Assembly: GCA_905160935.1 (NCBI GenBank)
Contig: CAJHZI010000642.1
Span: 161,501-225,500, forward strand
Direction of reading: 5' to 3'
DNA from: Enchytraeus crypticus
Taxonomy: Eukaryota; Annelida; Clitellata; Enchytraeida; Enchytraeidae
DNA length: 64,000 bases
Shown: in pieces, positions 1 through 12,370 of the stretch
Layout: every line of letters starts with the position of its first letter
How positions within the stretch are numbered: the stretch's first letter is position 1
The notes under the pieces: generated by a model
What the model saw: the letters and a program-made list of their open reading frames with translations, nothing else
The model's database searches: none
What the model was told of the DNA's origin: nothing
Made by a program: the position numbers and the translations under genes

Positions 1-59
1 TTACCTTACAATCAATCCGCTGTATTGATTCGATGTAGTACAATTATAATGCCTAGTTA

Positions 60-130
60 TCAGCTTATTAGTGTACCGAGTGCTGCAGGCGATAGGTTCA
101 AATCCCTACCGGGTTCTGCTTTTGATAATC
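60..130 (+). mobile_element. tRNA-like SINE head, unassigned family
   Basis: A B-box GGTTCAAATCCC 40 nt after a weak A-box-like stretch. No clover-leaf could be completed. Confidence 0.35.
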
Positions 131-229
131 ACTGGCATATAATTAACGGTAATTAACGATTGTGATTGCGATTGTTGGAGTAAGTAGATATCAAAGAGTA
201 TAAAGATTCAAATTATAGGCAAGTGTACT

Positions 230-405
230 CGATTAATACTAAAATAAATTTCTCTCTTATTGCACTGCCTACTGGCAGGTCCATGGTATATAACGCCTCC
301 ACTCTTCTCTGTCTTCAGCTTTCCTCTTCAATTCCACATATGAGTGGGTGTTTAAATCATCTAACATACCTAATCTCGGCCTGCCCCTGCCTCTTTTTAA
401 AATAA
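230..405 (-). mobile_element. LINE 3'-end fragment (C-terminal RT family)
   Basis: The minus strand carries the same end as the copies at 13.1, 34.2 and 59.1 kb: GGTTAT-like block, CCATGGACCTGCCAGTAGGC, then a short AG-rich end. Confidence 0.55.
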
Positions 406-649
406 ATGTAAGACTGCTTAATTAGAGGCCTTGTGGATAAAATTGCTGTAAAATGGATGCTGCGAATGATATTTTTTTTATTCAGAAAATGCTTAATCTG
501 GGTCTAGTACGTGTACATGTATGTATGCCATTGTACATGTATTTATGTACGTGTACATGTGTGTAGGTCATGTACATGTATATATGTACGTGTACATGTG
601 TAGGTCATGTACATGCCATTGTACATGTTTATATGTGCGTGTACATGTG

Positions 650-780
650 GACTGGAGCCAGTGGCGATGTCGGTAAGATATCTGAAAGGGGATCAGTATA
701 TGCTGGTTCAGATCCTGGTCTATCTCGTCACTGATATCGCTTTCGAGAGATGAAACTGACGTTAACATCCGCTTTACAGC
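650..780 (+). mobile_element. tRNA-derived SINE, family A
   Basis: Starts actggagccagtggcgatg, has a B-box-like GGTTCAGATCC and the family end CGTCACTGATATCGCTTTC...AACTGACGTTAAC. Diverged copy. Confidence 0.75.
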
Positions 781-954
781 TTGCATGGATTTTACTAAGC
801 TGCTGTCTTAATGATTATCTTTTCTGTCAATTCGTATGTGCTGTATATAGCTAAGTTGTGATCGGATTGCATACGTAACCTGCTGTTCTAACACATACAC
901 TCTCTCACTCTCTCTCAATACCGCTCTCTCTCTCACTCTCTCTCTCTTTCTCTC

Positions 955-1230
955 TCTTTTTTTCTCTCTCTCTAATGCTCTGGTAAATGGCAGGTCCTAG
1001 GTTCATCTTCATGCCCATAGGCTTTTTTCTTGCTCCATGAAGAGAACTCTATGTATCAACAAGTTATCAACTCACTGAAGGCTATTCCCTACCATACCTT
1101 ATGTAGCCTATAGCTTGGGAAAAATATTACTTCTTGAGTATATTCCTCAGTTTTGCTTTGTCGCCTCTTACGACATGTGTGGTTATTCTTCAGTGTCCCG
1201 GACGCAACACGGGTAACCGTGATTAGGTAA
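955..1230 (-). mobile_element. interspersed repeat family D
   Basis: Modules shared with 31.1, 33.1, 36.5 and 56.9 kb: (CT)n edge, ttatgtagcctatagcttgg, gcctcttacgacatgtg, cccggacgcaacacggg. Non-coding; type unknown. Confidence 0.65.
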
Positions 1231-3304
1231 TACAATTGGTACTGATTAATGTTTTCTCTGTGTGTCACACTTGACTGCGGACAGCAGATAGGTTTTGTTG
1301 TGGTCTAAGGATGTCCTCTCTCATCAGTTCCAGTTCTCGACGACTGCTTAAACACAACGGTATTCCTGTCTGTGTAGATATCTGCGTGTGTATGCCTAGG
1401 TGTGCCTCTGTATTCGTCGTGATACACCTGCATGATCGTGTAGATATGCACTGGTTTATGTAGACTTTCAATTTTTTTTATAAATTTATGGTTCTGTTTT
1501 AGTGTTTTTTAGCCTTTTTACATAATATGCGTCAGTATATGTGAATGAATTAGTTTGTATGTGTGTTAGTAGTGTATGTGTTGCACTGTTATACTTCTGT
1601 TTTCATACCTGGATGTCCTTGTGGCTATGAGCACTTTATGTGTTTTTTCACTCTCTGTTGAATCACTATACATGTATATATGTCATTTTGCTTTGTGCGT
1701 GGATATTTTCAGTACATACTTCAAAATAATTGTAGGAGCTGTTCAGTACTTGATAGAGTATGCGCCACATGCGAATTGTGCGATCTGGATTCAATTCCTG
1801 ATCAGTCAACCATGTTGAAACTTCTGGAAGTTTTTGTCATTTCTGATTTATTTATTATTTCGATTCACATGATAATTTCAGTCGTCTGTTTTGTAATGTT
1901 AGTTCGTATACAGTCAGGATAGATGGGATATTATATATTATTCACTTATTACACACAAATGTTTTAACTATGTTGGCTCGTTTGCATGAAATGTATTTGT
2001 TTTTATCGCCAGTGCTTCCGTGCCTATTGTTTTGTTAGTGTGGGTTTACGTGTAGTGAAGTATGAGATAAATCAGAAACAGAAAATTAGCAGCTGCAGCT
2101 GCTGCAGCTGCTGCAGCTGCTGCAGCTGCTGCGAGTGTGGAGCTGTAGCTGCTTTTTTTATCAGCTTCAGAACCTCCGTGTTGTCAATATGTACTTTATA
2201 TAATTGAAGTTATTGGACGGAGGAAATTTCAAATCTTCTAGTCCTGAAGCATTTTGTATTATATATATATATATATCATTAAATAATTGAATTCAATCAA
2301 TAAAACACTGCATGCTTTTGGCGCGTAGATACAGGTGGCAGGGGATAGAAAACTTTTTTAGAGGAGGTATGATGCATAGTCTCCCTAAAGACGGCAAGAA
2401 TAAATTTGTTAATTTGGCCGCGATATTTGCATATTTTGGAATATGTAGTTGAATATATGCCAAATTATAATAATGTAATTTAGTTGTTAAGTTATACATT
2501 TTTGTATAACTAATTTTTGGTAACTAATTGAATCAAAAATATTCGCTCCCTGATATTCTATATCTTGGCTAAGCCCTCGGTAGAGCATTAACTTTTATGC
2601 ATGCAAATAAATGTATGACGGAGAAAACAAAACTCTCTGTACTTGATTTAATTATTCTAATGAATAGAGTTAATTTAGATTTATTCAGCATTTCCTGGCC
2701 TACACTTATCTCATTAAATTTATAAGATAACACAGAATAAATCCTACTTTTTTGAAGGCTTATAGGGTTTTATGAGGGATCTTTAGTTAATGGGACATAA
2801 GTTATCAATATGTCAGTTTGTAATGAAATTATGAAACTGACATTCTGATACGCAATTTGCCAACTTGTGTTTGCCAGAACAGTTTAGATATTTGTAATGA
2901 ACTTGCAAACAGTACATAATTAGGCTTAGGCGAATTTAGACGAATCATTGTTCGACGTGTCCACTAAGTAGTAGGCTTATCCTGAAGCAGCGTGACTACG
3001 TTTGCTTGCACGTGACCTACATGTATATTATGCTCCCATTTGTATCATGCTCATATTTATATTATGCTTTTTTCATATTTAATTTGCTAAGAAAGTCAAG
3101 AACTTAGGTCTGTACTCTAAATCACGATCGCATTAAGATCATGTCTTATATTGGCACTATATCTAACGTAGAGGCGACTATAATTATTTCAATAAAATGT
3201 ACGAGTTAGTCGGTTGGATTGAGATGAAAAGGTGAAGCCTTCTAAATAGTTGCGTTATTCTGATCCCAACCCTGTATACTAATTATGTAAATGTAGAAAA
3301 TAGA

Positions 3305-3500
3305 TGTCTCTCTCTTAGTGCACTGCCTATTAGCAGGTCCGAAGTAGGCATATATAATTCGTCCACTTATTTCTATCTTCTGCTTTTCTCTTCTCATCAA
3401 CATCCAAAATTAGTCATCAAATCGTCCAGCATCCTAAGTCTCGATCTTCATCTAACCTTTTCATTCTATTCTTCCTTCAATTGCCTCTTTTAGTATAAGG
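3305..3500 (-). mobile_element. LINE 3'-end fragment
   Basis: Minus-strand copy with GGACCTGCTAATAGGCAGTG and the AG-rich end; same family as 230-405. Confidence 0.55.
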
Positions 3501-3956
3501 AAATGGAATGTGCCGATTTGGAAGAAAATAAGGATCAATTTCGGAGAACAGTAGAAGTGAAGATTAAAAAGTGAAGATTCGTGTAAGTACTTAGAAGAAT
3601 AATCGAGACAAAATGGAACCGGATAATGGAACCAGATAAAAAATGTGTTGAAGAGACATATGCCTTTGACCTACCAACAGGCTGTACACTAAGAGAGAGA
3701 TAGAAAGTTGATATTATTATATGGTATAATTTTATTTTTTAAGATTCATTTCTGAAATTGTCCTTAGTTCAATTGTTGGCTTGTCTGTCTGGTTTTTTTA
3801 CGCAGAACAAAACAGAACTAAAACAGTTCTGCAGTTGGAGACAGAACTAAAACAGTTTTCTCCCCATAGTGTCTGAGAATAAAATGTCGGATGTGCAGCG
3901 AGCCCGGTAAAACGCAAGGCCATTAGTGGAAGTTGTATTAATAACAATTAATATAT

Positions 3957-4079
3957 AAAGCTAAGGTTAACGTCAGTTTCCTCACTGGCGATGTCAGTGA
4001 CGGGCGAGCCCAGGATTTGAACCCGCATCAACTGATCCGCAGTCGAGTATCTTACCGACTTCGCCACTGGCTCCAGCCA
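3957..4079 (-). mobile_element. tRNA-derived SINE, family A, near full length
   Basis: Read on the minus strand: GGCTGGAGCCAGTGGCGAAG, GTCGGTAAGATACTCGAC, B-box GGGTTCAAATCCTGGGCTC, then the tail ending GACGTTAACCTTAGC. Confidence 0.85.
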
Positions 4080-4480
4080 TATACATAGGTGACTGTTGCG
4101 GTTGGTTGCCCAGTTAAGCAAAACCATTTCTCTGAACATGACTGGAAATTATCGTATGAGTGCTTTGTCTCTTACATGGAAAAATGCTTCCGTGCTCTAT
4201 TCTGAATTTGATAAAGATGGAAACTTTGTACTTGATTTTTCGTAAGATACAGGATGCTTTTAGACGGCGACAGACTTCAGGTTGAGAATGCCTTCAAGTT
4301 AAAAGCTCACCTGTACTATATCTTTCCGTCTTGATTTTCTTCTAAGCCTTGCGTCAATACTACCTTCATTCTCCGTGTTTGCGTCACTTCCTTGTTGTTT
4401 CTGTCCCTCTCTCTCTCTCTGGCTCTCTCTCTCTCTCTCTCTTCCTGTCCCCCCACTCTCCACTTTGCTGGTATCTTTTT

Positions 4481-4668
4481 TCTCTTAGCGTAAAGCTTAC
4501 TTGATTTCCTCTTTCTGAATATCTTACAAATCAAAACAAATCTTTTTTCTCTTAGCGTAAAGCTTACTTGATTTCCTCTTTCTGAATATCTTACAAATCA
4601 AAACAAATCTTTTTTCTCTTAGCGTAAAGCTTACTTGATTTCCTCTTTCTGAATATCTTACAAATCAA
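4481..4668. repeat. 67-bp tandem triplicate
   Basis: Three near-identical copies starting tctcttagcgtaaagcttac at 4481, 4548 and 4615. Confidence 0.9.
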
Positions 4669-5152
4669 AGTCTGAGTTCTTATTGCTTCTCTTTTAGAGT
4701 TCCAATTATTTTTAGCTTATGTTCTTTGAATCTGTCGCTCTGATTGTGTAGATAAGACAAGACAGATCGAGATAGTGGGGTTTAGAGGGTCAATAGGGTT
4801 TAGAGAAGTAAGTTTAAAGCACTGCATGAATAGCCATTGTTATAAACCTCCATTTATGCAGATCTCTATTAGGCGGCAAATTAAAAAAAATAAACAAACC
4901 ATTCAGCGAAAAATTGGGACAGAAATAATAAAAGAGGGGAACAAGAGTACGACGAACACGTGAAATCGACTTTTAAATTATTATAAGATTATATTTTGCT
5001 TTAAAGTGGACTACTGCTACTGCTGTTTGTGTTTCCTTGTGTTATATATTGTATACTGATATAACAGCTAGTGTAGCTGTTGCTTTGTGAGCACTGCTAT
5101 AACAGCTAGTGTAGATGCTGCGTTGTGAGTACTGCTAACAGCTGTTGCTCAG

Positions 5153-5190
5153 TGCAGCTGCTGGATCTGTTATCTATGCTGCGGCTCCTG
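5153..5190 (+). CDS. possible further-upstream PDE2A exon
   Basis: A 38-nt segment with acceptor ttgctcag and donor CTG|gtaatg has the phase exon A needs (ends with 1 nt) and would read AAAGSVIYAAAP. It lies in locally duplicated GCTG-rich sequence, so the match may be chance. Confidence 0.2.
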
Positions 5191-5300
5191 GTAATGATAC
5201 AACTGCCAGTTTAACGTTAATGAACACTCAGCAGTTACATTAGAGTTTTGTTGTTCTTTGTATGTGTAATTGAGTGTACTTGTTTGTGCTTTTGTGTTTG

Positions 5301-5302
<2 letters not shown>

Positions 5303-5369
<67 letters not shown>

Positions 5370-5370
5370 A
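5303..5370. repeat. (TA)n microsatellite
   Basis: Nearly pure AT dinucleotides. Confidence 0.95.
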
Positions 5371-6282
5371 GTTGTGCTATAGAAAATTAAGTATGTGTAG
5401 ATTTGTACGCGGTGAATGTGTCAATTTGTACGGAAGGTAAATGCTGGACTGTGTATAAAGAAAATGTGTATATCGTTAAATAAATGAGTTCTTGTTTAGT
5501 GCTAAATGTAGTTTTCATATGCATGTACAAGTGTTCATCGTACATGTGATTCTCTTTATAGCAATCAGTTTCCATGTGTAAAAGACTAATAGGTAGTTTC
5601 AATCACATCTGTGTTTGGATGTCACGTATTTGTGTTTGAATCACATCTAAGTTTGGATATTTCACTGTACACCTCAGGATTCTGATATTTAGTTATAAAT
5701 TTTCATTTGTGACTAACCTTATTTTATTTCTATTTTATGTTGTCTTCGTTTCACAATGCCTGTAGTAAGCGTAAGCTGTCATCCAACTGGGTTTAGAAAA
5801 TTTTGATTGTGACTGATGTTGTGCATGTTTCACTGTTAGAAGCCTGCAACGTGTACGGTTGTTTAGTAATTTTTACTGAAGAATCAAGGTTGATTTGTTT
5901 TCATTGCACACGTACTATTTCTAGCATTCCATAAAAATCCCGTGTCTTTCTTTTATTTGTGTGATCTATCCTGAGTTGTAGCGTAAAAGAACTGTCATCA
6001 ACTTTACACTATTAGTTAACCACTATCGGTATATCTTAATTGATAATTAATTAATATTTTGTATTTTAATTGACACTTATTGACTACTTGTAATTTTTGC
6101 CCAATTTAATTTTTTGAACGCATAGATAGCTAGCTGTAGGTGCCTTAAATGCCTGTGTAATATACAATGTAGCATATATTAAAAAATTATCGCATAAATA
6201 AGATTTTATATGGTCTTCTTTATGTGCTCGCATAGTACTATGTTTCTTAAGTTAATTAAGAGATTATCTGTAAAGCAGTGCA

Positions 6283-6487
6283 TGTATGTATGTATGTGTG
6301 TATGTATGTATGTATATATGATTATTGTATGTATGAATGTATTTATGTATGTGTGTGTGTATGTATGTATGTATGTATGTATGTATGTATGTATGTATGT
6401 ATGTATTTACATATTTATATATGTATGTATGCATGTTTTTATGTAGGTATGTATGTTTGTATGTATGTACGTATGCATGTATGCATA
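6283..6487. repeat. (GTAT)n microsatellite
   Basis: Imperfect GTAT repeats just upstream of exon A. Open frames across it are repeat artefacts. Confidence 0.95.
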
Positions 6488-6553
6488 CATGTACTGAAAT
6501 ACGTCAGTCGTAGATCATTTTGTTGAAATGTTTTTGTTTTATTTGTTTATTAG

Positions 6554-6609
6554 TGGTCTGTTCACCGGTGTATGACTGCCAGCAGAATCTTATCGTTTGC
6601 CTATACGCG
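6554..6609 (+). CDS. PDE2A: PDE2A exon A: end of N-terminal GAF-like region
   Basis: Acceptor ttattag, donor GCG|gtaagt. Starts with 2 nt completing a codon and encodes residues 1-18 ([18 protein letters not shown]). The beta-strand pattern PVYD...LIVCLYA resembles the last strands of a GAF fold. Upstream phase requires an exon ending with 1 nt. Confidence 0.75.
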
Positions 6610-9600
6610 GTAAGTGTGACACTTTTTACTCCGTAGATCTGTGATTCCAACTGGTTCTCGAACTCTTTGGCTAGACATGCCGTACTCTTTAAAATGCTAA
6701 AGTTTCAAAGCTGTATGAAGTAAATTCTAAGAGTAAATTAAACATTTGTGAATTTCTTTTTTTATTGTTAGAATTTTAGAAGCTACTGGTTGCTAGTTTT
6801 ATAATAATTTGTACGGTAATTTCATTTGTTATTTTATTTGTTAAGGTACTTAATAAAAGAGTATTTAAAACTATGAAAAGCACGTCAGAAATCCAGCGTT
6901 TCGGTGGAATATGACTTGATTTAAGGGATTGATGACAGTTGCGCTGTAATTTAATCATTTACCGGGGTATGCGCATAAAATTAAAGGAAATGTTGCTGAG
7001 GAAGTAATTTTTTAAACTGAACGTGTCATCTTTTCTGTGCTCTAGGTCAAATTTTAGACTAAACATAGCATGATTGTAATGACATTTTAGGTTGTATGTG
7101 ATCGCCTAACTTCAGAGGATCATCAGCACTTATCATTCCTCGAGAAGCAGGTATGTGGATATAATTATCTTAGCGAAACGTTATAGGCTTCAGTCTACAT
7201 GGCAGTCTTTTGAAACGTAAGAAAAGACACATTCCAGGTCTTTACGTATAACAATCAAATAAAATAAAGCTAGATCAAAGTATTGCAAGAAATAGATCAA
7301 ACATTGATTGACACATGGAGAGAGAGAGAGAGAGAGAGAAAGAGATAGAGATAGAGAGAGAGAAGAAAAGAGATATTAAAGAGAGAGAGAAGAGATATGA
7401 AAGTGATAGAGCTATAGAGAGAGAGAGATGAGAGAGAGACAGACAGGGGGTGAGAGAAAGAATAGACGAGATTGAGTAAAGTTGTTAGGTTGTAGATCAC
7501 TTGGAAGTCTCACGTTTAACCTTTTAAAGTTAATTAGATATTTTTGTCAGCACGTGGCGCACATGTATATCACATTTGTGTTTAGCTGTTACCTCTATCT
7601 AAACAGGTTCGTGTTAGATCTAGCGAATGTCTAATTAGCTCAGTGTGCTGAGTATCAGATCACATTCTGTAGTATTAAATGGCTGTTCCTGATGTCGTGG
7701 GATCGATTCCCGGTTGTGCTGATCAGAGAGTAAAATGTCAGACATTCACTGGACCGGTAACATTGAATGTCTCAATAGCGCAATGGTTAAGGGTGTAGAT
7801 AACGTCATGAAGTTTTAAATGACAGACCCAGAGGTGAATCGAACTCTCGTGGGTTCGATTCCCAGCCGCGCTGATCTGAGAGCAAAATCTCGGACATTCA
7901 CTGGACTGGCTACACGGAAAATGGACTAAATTGCCCAACGGATATAACATGTGGTATTAAAAGTGATAGATATCAACATAGCTGATTATTTCACTATAAT
8001 GTGTGTTATTATTATATTAGTAACCTGGATAATTTACTTTGGCTGCCTAACGATTTAAACGTGTTTTTAGAAAAAGTGATACATAATTTCACTATAATGT
8101 GTTTACCTTAACTTCTAGTCAGCATAATAAAGACTTACACCAAGCTAATCCTCAACCAAGCTAAGTGATAGAAATATACAATTACCAATTAATATGAAAC
8201 CCTGATTGATTGATAGTCATTTGAAAGAATGATTATATATTTATTGATCTTTTTATTGATTTCATTATCGATCGATTGATTTATTAAATATATAAATAAC
8301 TAAATGATTCGATAGACGTGCGCGTGAATTAACAATCTACAACAAACACCCTTTAGATAGAAACTGTTAGTAGTTATCTCATGAGAGATTGAATGGCTTA
8401 TTGGTTGGCTGTACCTCTGAGGTTACAACCATAAGTACCCTTGAACGATGTGATCGTTAACCTTCAACACGAGTTTGACCTTGACCTCATCCATCTGCTT
8501 TATCGCTTGATCTTGCAGAACAAGTGTTTCTAGCTGATGACGATTAGCCATCAGTACATGATTAACCATGGAGAAGGACACACCTACAAATTAGGCTACA
8601 ATAACAGAACAATACGTTAAACGAGGGCAATTATTTTTGATATTTGACTGCAGATTGGTTAATAGTATAATTATTTAGTTGTATTTTCTTATTGCTCTCA
8701 GTTTGTCATCAGCTACAGAAGATTAAAGCAGCAGGAGCTGAACACCAGCTGTACAGCTACGCCAGTCGTCAGGTCTCAGCTGTCAGCTGCTGCTTCTTCT
8801 CGTAGCCCAGCAATATCAGCAGCTGCCACTATATCCTGCTCGTGTCCCTCGTGTGGCTTCGTTATATCATGCACATGTCCTGCACCGCCTTTAACTAACA
8901 ATAAAACAACTAATAATCTGTCAGATACTCGACAAAATACAATACTAGATAACTGTCAAATACATATATCTGTGACTGATAATACTCATGTATCTCAATT
9001 AGAATCATCTGGTACAGTGCCCACCCAGATTGGTCAGTCTCAGTCATTGCCCCCTATTTGTCCTCTACATTCCTATAGACTGAATCATGCAAATCTAGTC
9101 AATCAATCGGAGGTGAGTTCGTTGGCAGTCAGCAGTCAATCGACGGCAAGCTCCGTGGTCGTAAAAAACCAGTCAGCTATCTGCCCCCCTCGGTTTAGCA
9201 TTAGTGATAATTCTATGGCAATAAATATTCACGAACCGGACGATATTGGGGTTTGTGACATTATGGGTGGCAGTGAGTCGTATCATGATGGTAGTACAGG
9301 AAGGGGCAGAGAGTTAGGCGGAGGTGGGGACACAGACTCTGATCTGTTGGGATTTAGATTGAGCGTGGGAGAGAGTAGGAGAGTATCTACGACCAGCTTT
9401 ATGACATCTAAAGATGAATCCGTACTTGCTCTATGCGGTATGTGTTAACGACCAGTTATAGTAATTTTTTACTTTGCGATTGTAACACTTTGTCCAATAT
9501 GTTGTCACTACTCAGAAGTACTTTATCCATTGTGTTGTCACTACTCAGAAGTACTTTATCCATTGTGTTGTCATTACTCAGAAGTACTTTATCCATTGTG

Positions 9601-12319
9601 TTGTCATTACTCAAAAGTACTTTATCCATTGTGTTGTCACTAATCAACTGTACTTTATCCAATGTGTTGTCTCTACTCAACAGTACTTATCCATTGTGTT
9701 GTCTCTACTCAACAGTACTTTATCAATTGTGTTGTTACTACTCAACAGTAATTTATCCATTATGTTGTCTCTACTCAACAATACTTTATCCCTTGTGTTG
9801 CTACTACTCAACAGTACTTTTTCCATTGTGTTGTTACTACGCAACAGTACTTTTTCCATTGTGTTGTCATTACTTTGCAGTACTTTATCCATTGTGTTAT
9901 TACTACTCAGCAGTACTTTTTTCATTGTGTTGTCACTACTTAGCAGTACTTTATCCATTGTGTTGTCACTACTTATTAGTATTTTTTCCATTTTATTGTC
10001 ACTACTTAATTGTATCAATCTAGTGCAAGTCATTAAACTATTATACATGTACTTTATCGAGTGTGCTGTCAGTACTTTATCCACTGTATTGTCAGTACTT
10101 TATCCACTGTGCTGTCAGTACTTTATCCACTGTGCTGTCAGTACTTTATCCACTGTGCTGTCAGTACTTTATCCACTGTGCTGTCAGTACTTTATCCACT
10201 GTGTTGTCAGTACTTTATCTACTGTGCTGTCAGTACTTTATGCACTGTGCTGTCAGTACTTTATCCACTGTGTTGTCAGTACTTTATCCACTGTGCTGTC
10301 AGTACTTTATCCACTGTGCTGCCAGTACTTTATCCACTGTGCTGTCAGTACTTTATCCACTGTGCTGTCAGTACTTTATCCACTGTGCTGTCAGTACTTT
10401 ATCCACTGTGCTGTCAGTACTTTATCTACTGTGCTGTCAGTACTTTATGCACTGTGCTGTCAGTACTTTATCCACTGTGTTGTCAGTACTTTATCCACTG
10501 TGCTGTCAGTACTTTATCCACTGTGCTGTCAGTACTTTATCCACTGTGCTGTCAGTACTTTATCCACTGTGCTGTCATTACTTTATCCACTGTGCTGTCA
10601 GTACTTTATCCACTGTATTGTCAGTACTTTATCCACTGTGCTGTCAGTACTTTATCCACTGTGTTGTCAGTACTTTATCCACTGTGCTGTCAGTACTTTA
10701 TCCACTGTGCTGTCAGTAGTTTATCCACTGTGCTGTCAGTACTTGGCAGTGTCAATGCGTATAATTTCGAGATTGTTTCCTTTCTGCGATTATCTTTTCT
10801 TTACTGTTGATAGCGCTAATTGGCAGCAAGCTCTGATACATGGTTAACCTTCTTTGGTGATATCCATTTGTTTTGGCTGACCTGAGTTTTGAATTCAAAC
10901 CATTTTCTTCCTAGTCGAACACACTAACTGTTGTGCCATATCCGCTCCCCCGACACTTGTCTGATAATGTATAAGCTTTTCTTCTTTCGACCCAGACATT
11001 CGACAGAGAGGAATTATTAATTGCTATTATATAGCAATTAATAAACTCAATCAGTCATAGTGAACTGCTATGAAAGTTAAATTTTAAACTATGTATATTT
11101 AGACGGATTTATTGATAATCAATTTGTGCGGAGTACAAATCCTAGGCTCGCCAGTCGCTGACATCGCTTTCGGTGAGAAAACCGACGTTAACTTTAGCTT
11201 TAGCAGCTTTTTAAGAAGAAGAATGATAGTAATAATAATGATAATAATAATAATAATAATAAATAAATAATAATAGTAAAGGTTTAACGTCCGTTTTATC
11301 ATCCAGGGATGGTGTCAGAGACGACCCCATTGCGCACACCATTACAGATCAATGCACCTAACCGATCTGCAAGAGTCAGACACTTCAGTCCTAAACGATT
11401 TTGGTCTGATGAAAATGAGATGGTCAGGATAGACGAAGTATAGTATATATGATGTGAAGAGATATGTCTTAATCCTGCCAGAGAAAGTTGAAAGAAAAGG
11501 ATGCGTTCGAAGATTAGTACATAAGAGATTGATTGTTTTTTTACAGCTAATTTATATGACCAGGATGCCACATCTCTTCAGCTCAAAGTGCTTAAATATG
11601 TGAGTGAACTGTCTCTATTACTAGATGAAAATAAATAAATGCTTATTATTTCTGATTGATATCTAACTTTTTTGTCATTCGTTTGAACTATCTTCGTATA
11701 TTTTTGTTATTGTTTCATATTTTACTGATACTGCCAATAGTGTTTTCCATCCTAATGATTCTCCATTTGTTTTTGCGAACAATTGTTTATATGCAAGTAT
11801 ATCTATTGATAAACTCAACTAATCAGATATACTCTGAAAACTATTTACAAAATTATTAAAAATTTAAGATCGACGCTAAGAACATTAATTGATTTGAGAA
11901 ATAATTAAGTTAGTAACTAATTGATTTAAAATTGTATTCATATAAACTTTCCCATAGCAATAAAACTGAAAAGAATGAGAAAAATGCATGTACTATGTAT
12001 GAAAAAGGTAAAACAATTATTAATTCATTGATCAGTCGATTAATAATGCAATTTATTGCTTGACAGAATAAATTATTGATTGATTAACTGTTCAATCCAT
12101 TAATTTGTGGAACTTTTATAATTAATAATTATGCGTAACTTATTGACTAATTTGTTGATTGAACTATTGAAAGTTTGATTTAATGATTGATTAATATAGC
12201 TAATCAGGAGGACTAACTCTGAATCGTGTTTCCTACTACTTATAGACACAGAGCTGCAGGAGTTATTTTGTCAGGTATTAATCTTACTCTGGTGTTTCTA
12301 GTAATCCACTCTCTGTGTG

Positions 12320-12370
<51 letters not shown>

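Larger units (their letters stand above)
1..6553. other. upstream region without a certain exon
   Basis: Presumably 5' introns or flank of the PDE2A-type gene. It holds LINE-tail fragments (230-405, 3305-3500), SINE copies (650-780, 3957-4079), an interspersed repeat (955-1230), a (GCTGCA)n tract near 2090-2137, a 67-bp triplicate (4481-4668), (TA)n near 5303-5370 and (GTAT)n at 6283-6487. The rest is AT-rich without recognised content. Confidence 0.6.

Noticed and set aside
6210..6526. Met/Tyr/Cys/Val repeat ORFs
   Set aside because: Product of the GTAT microsatellite.
9696..10847. 383-residue and two other long plus-strand ORFs, plus minus-strand ORFs, over the minisatellites
   Set aside because: They are readings of the 33- and 23-bp repeats, open in several frames at once with no start context or conserved composition.
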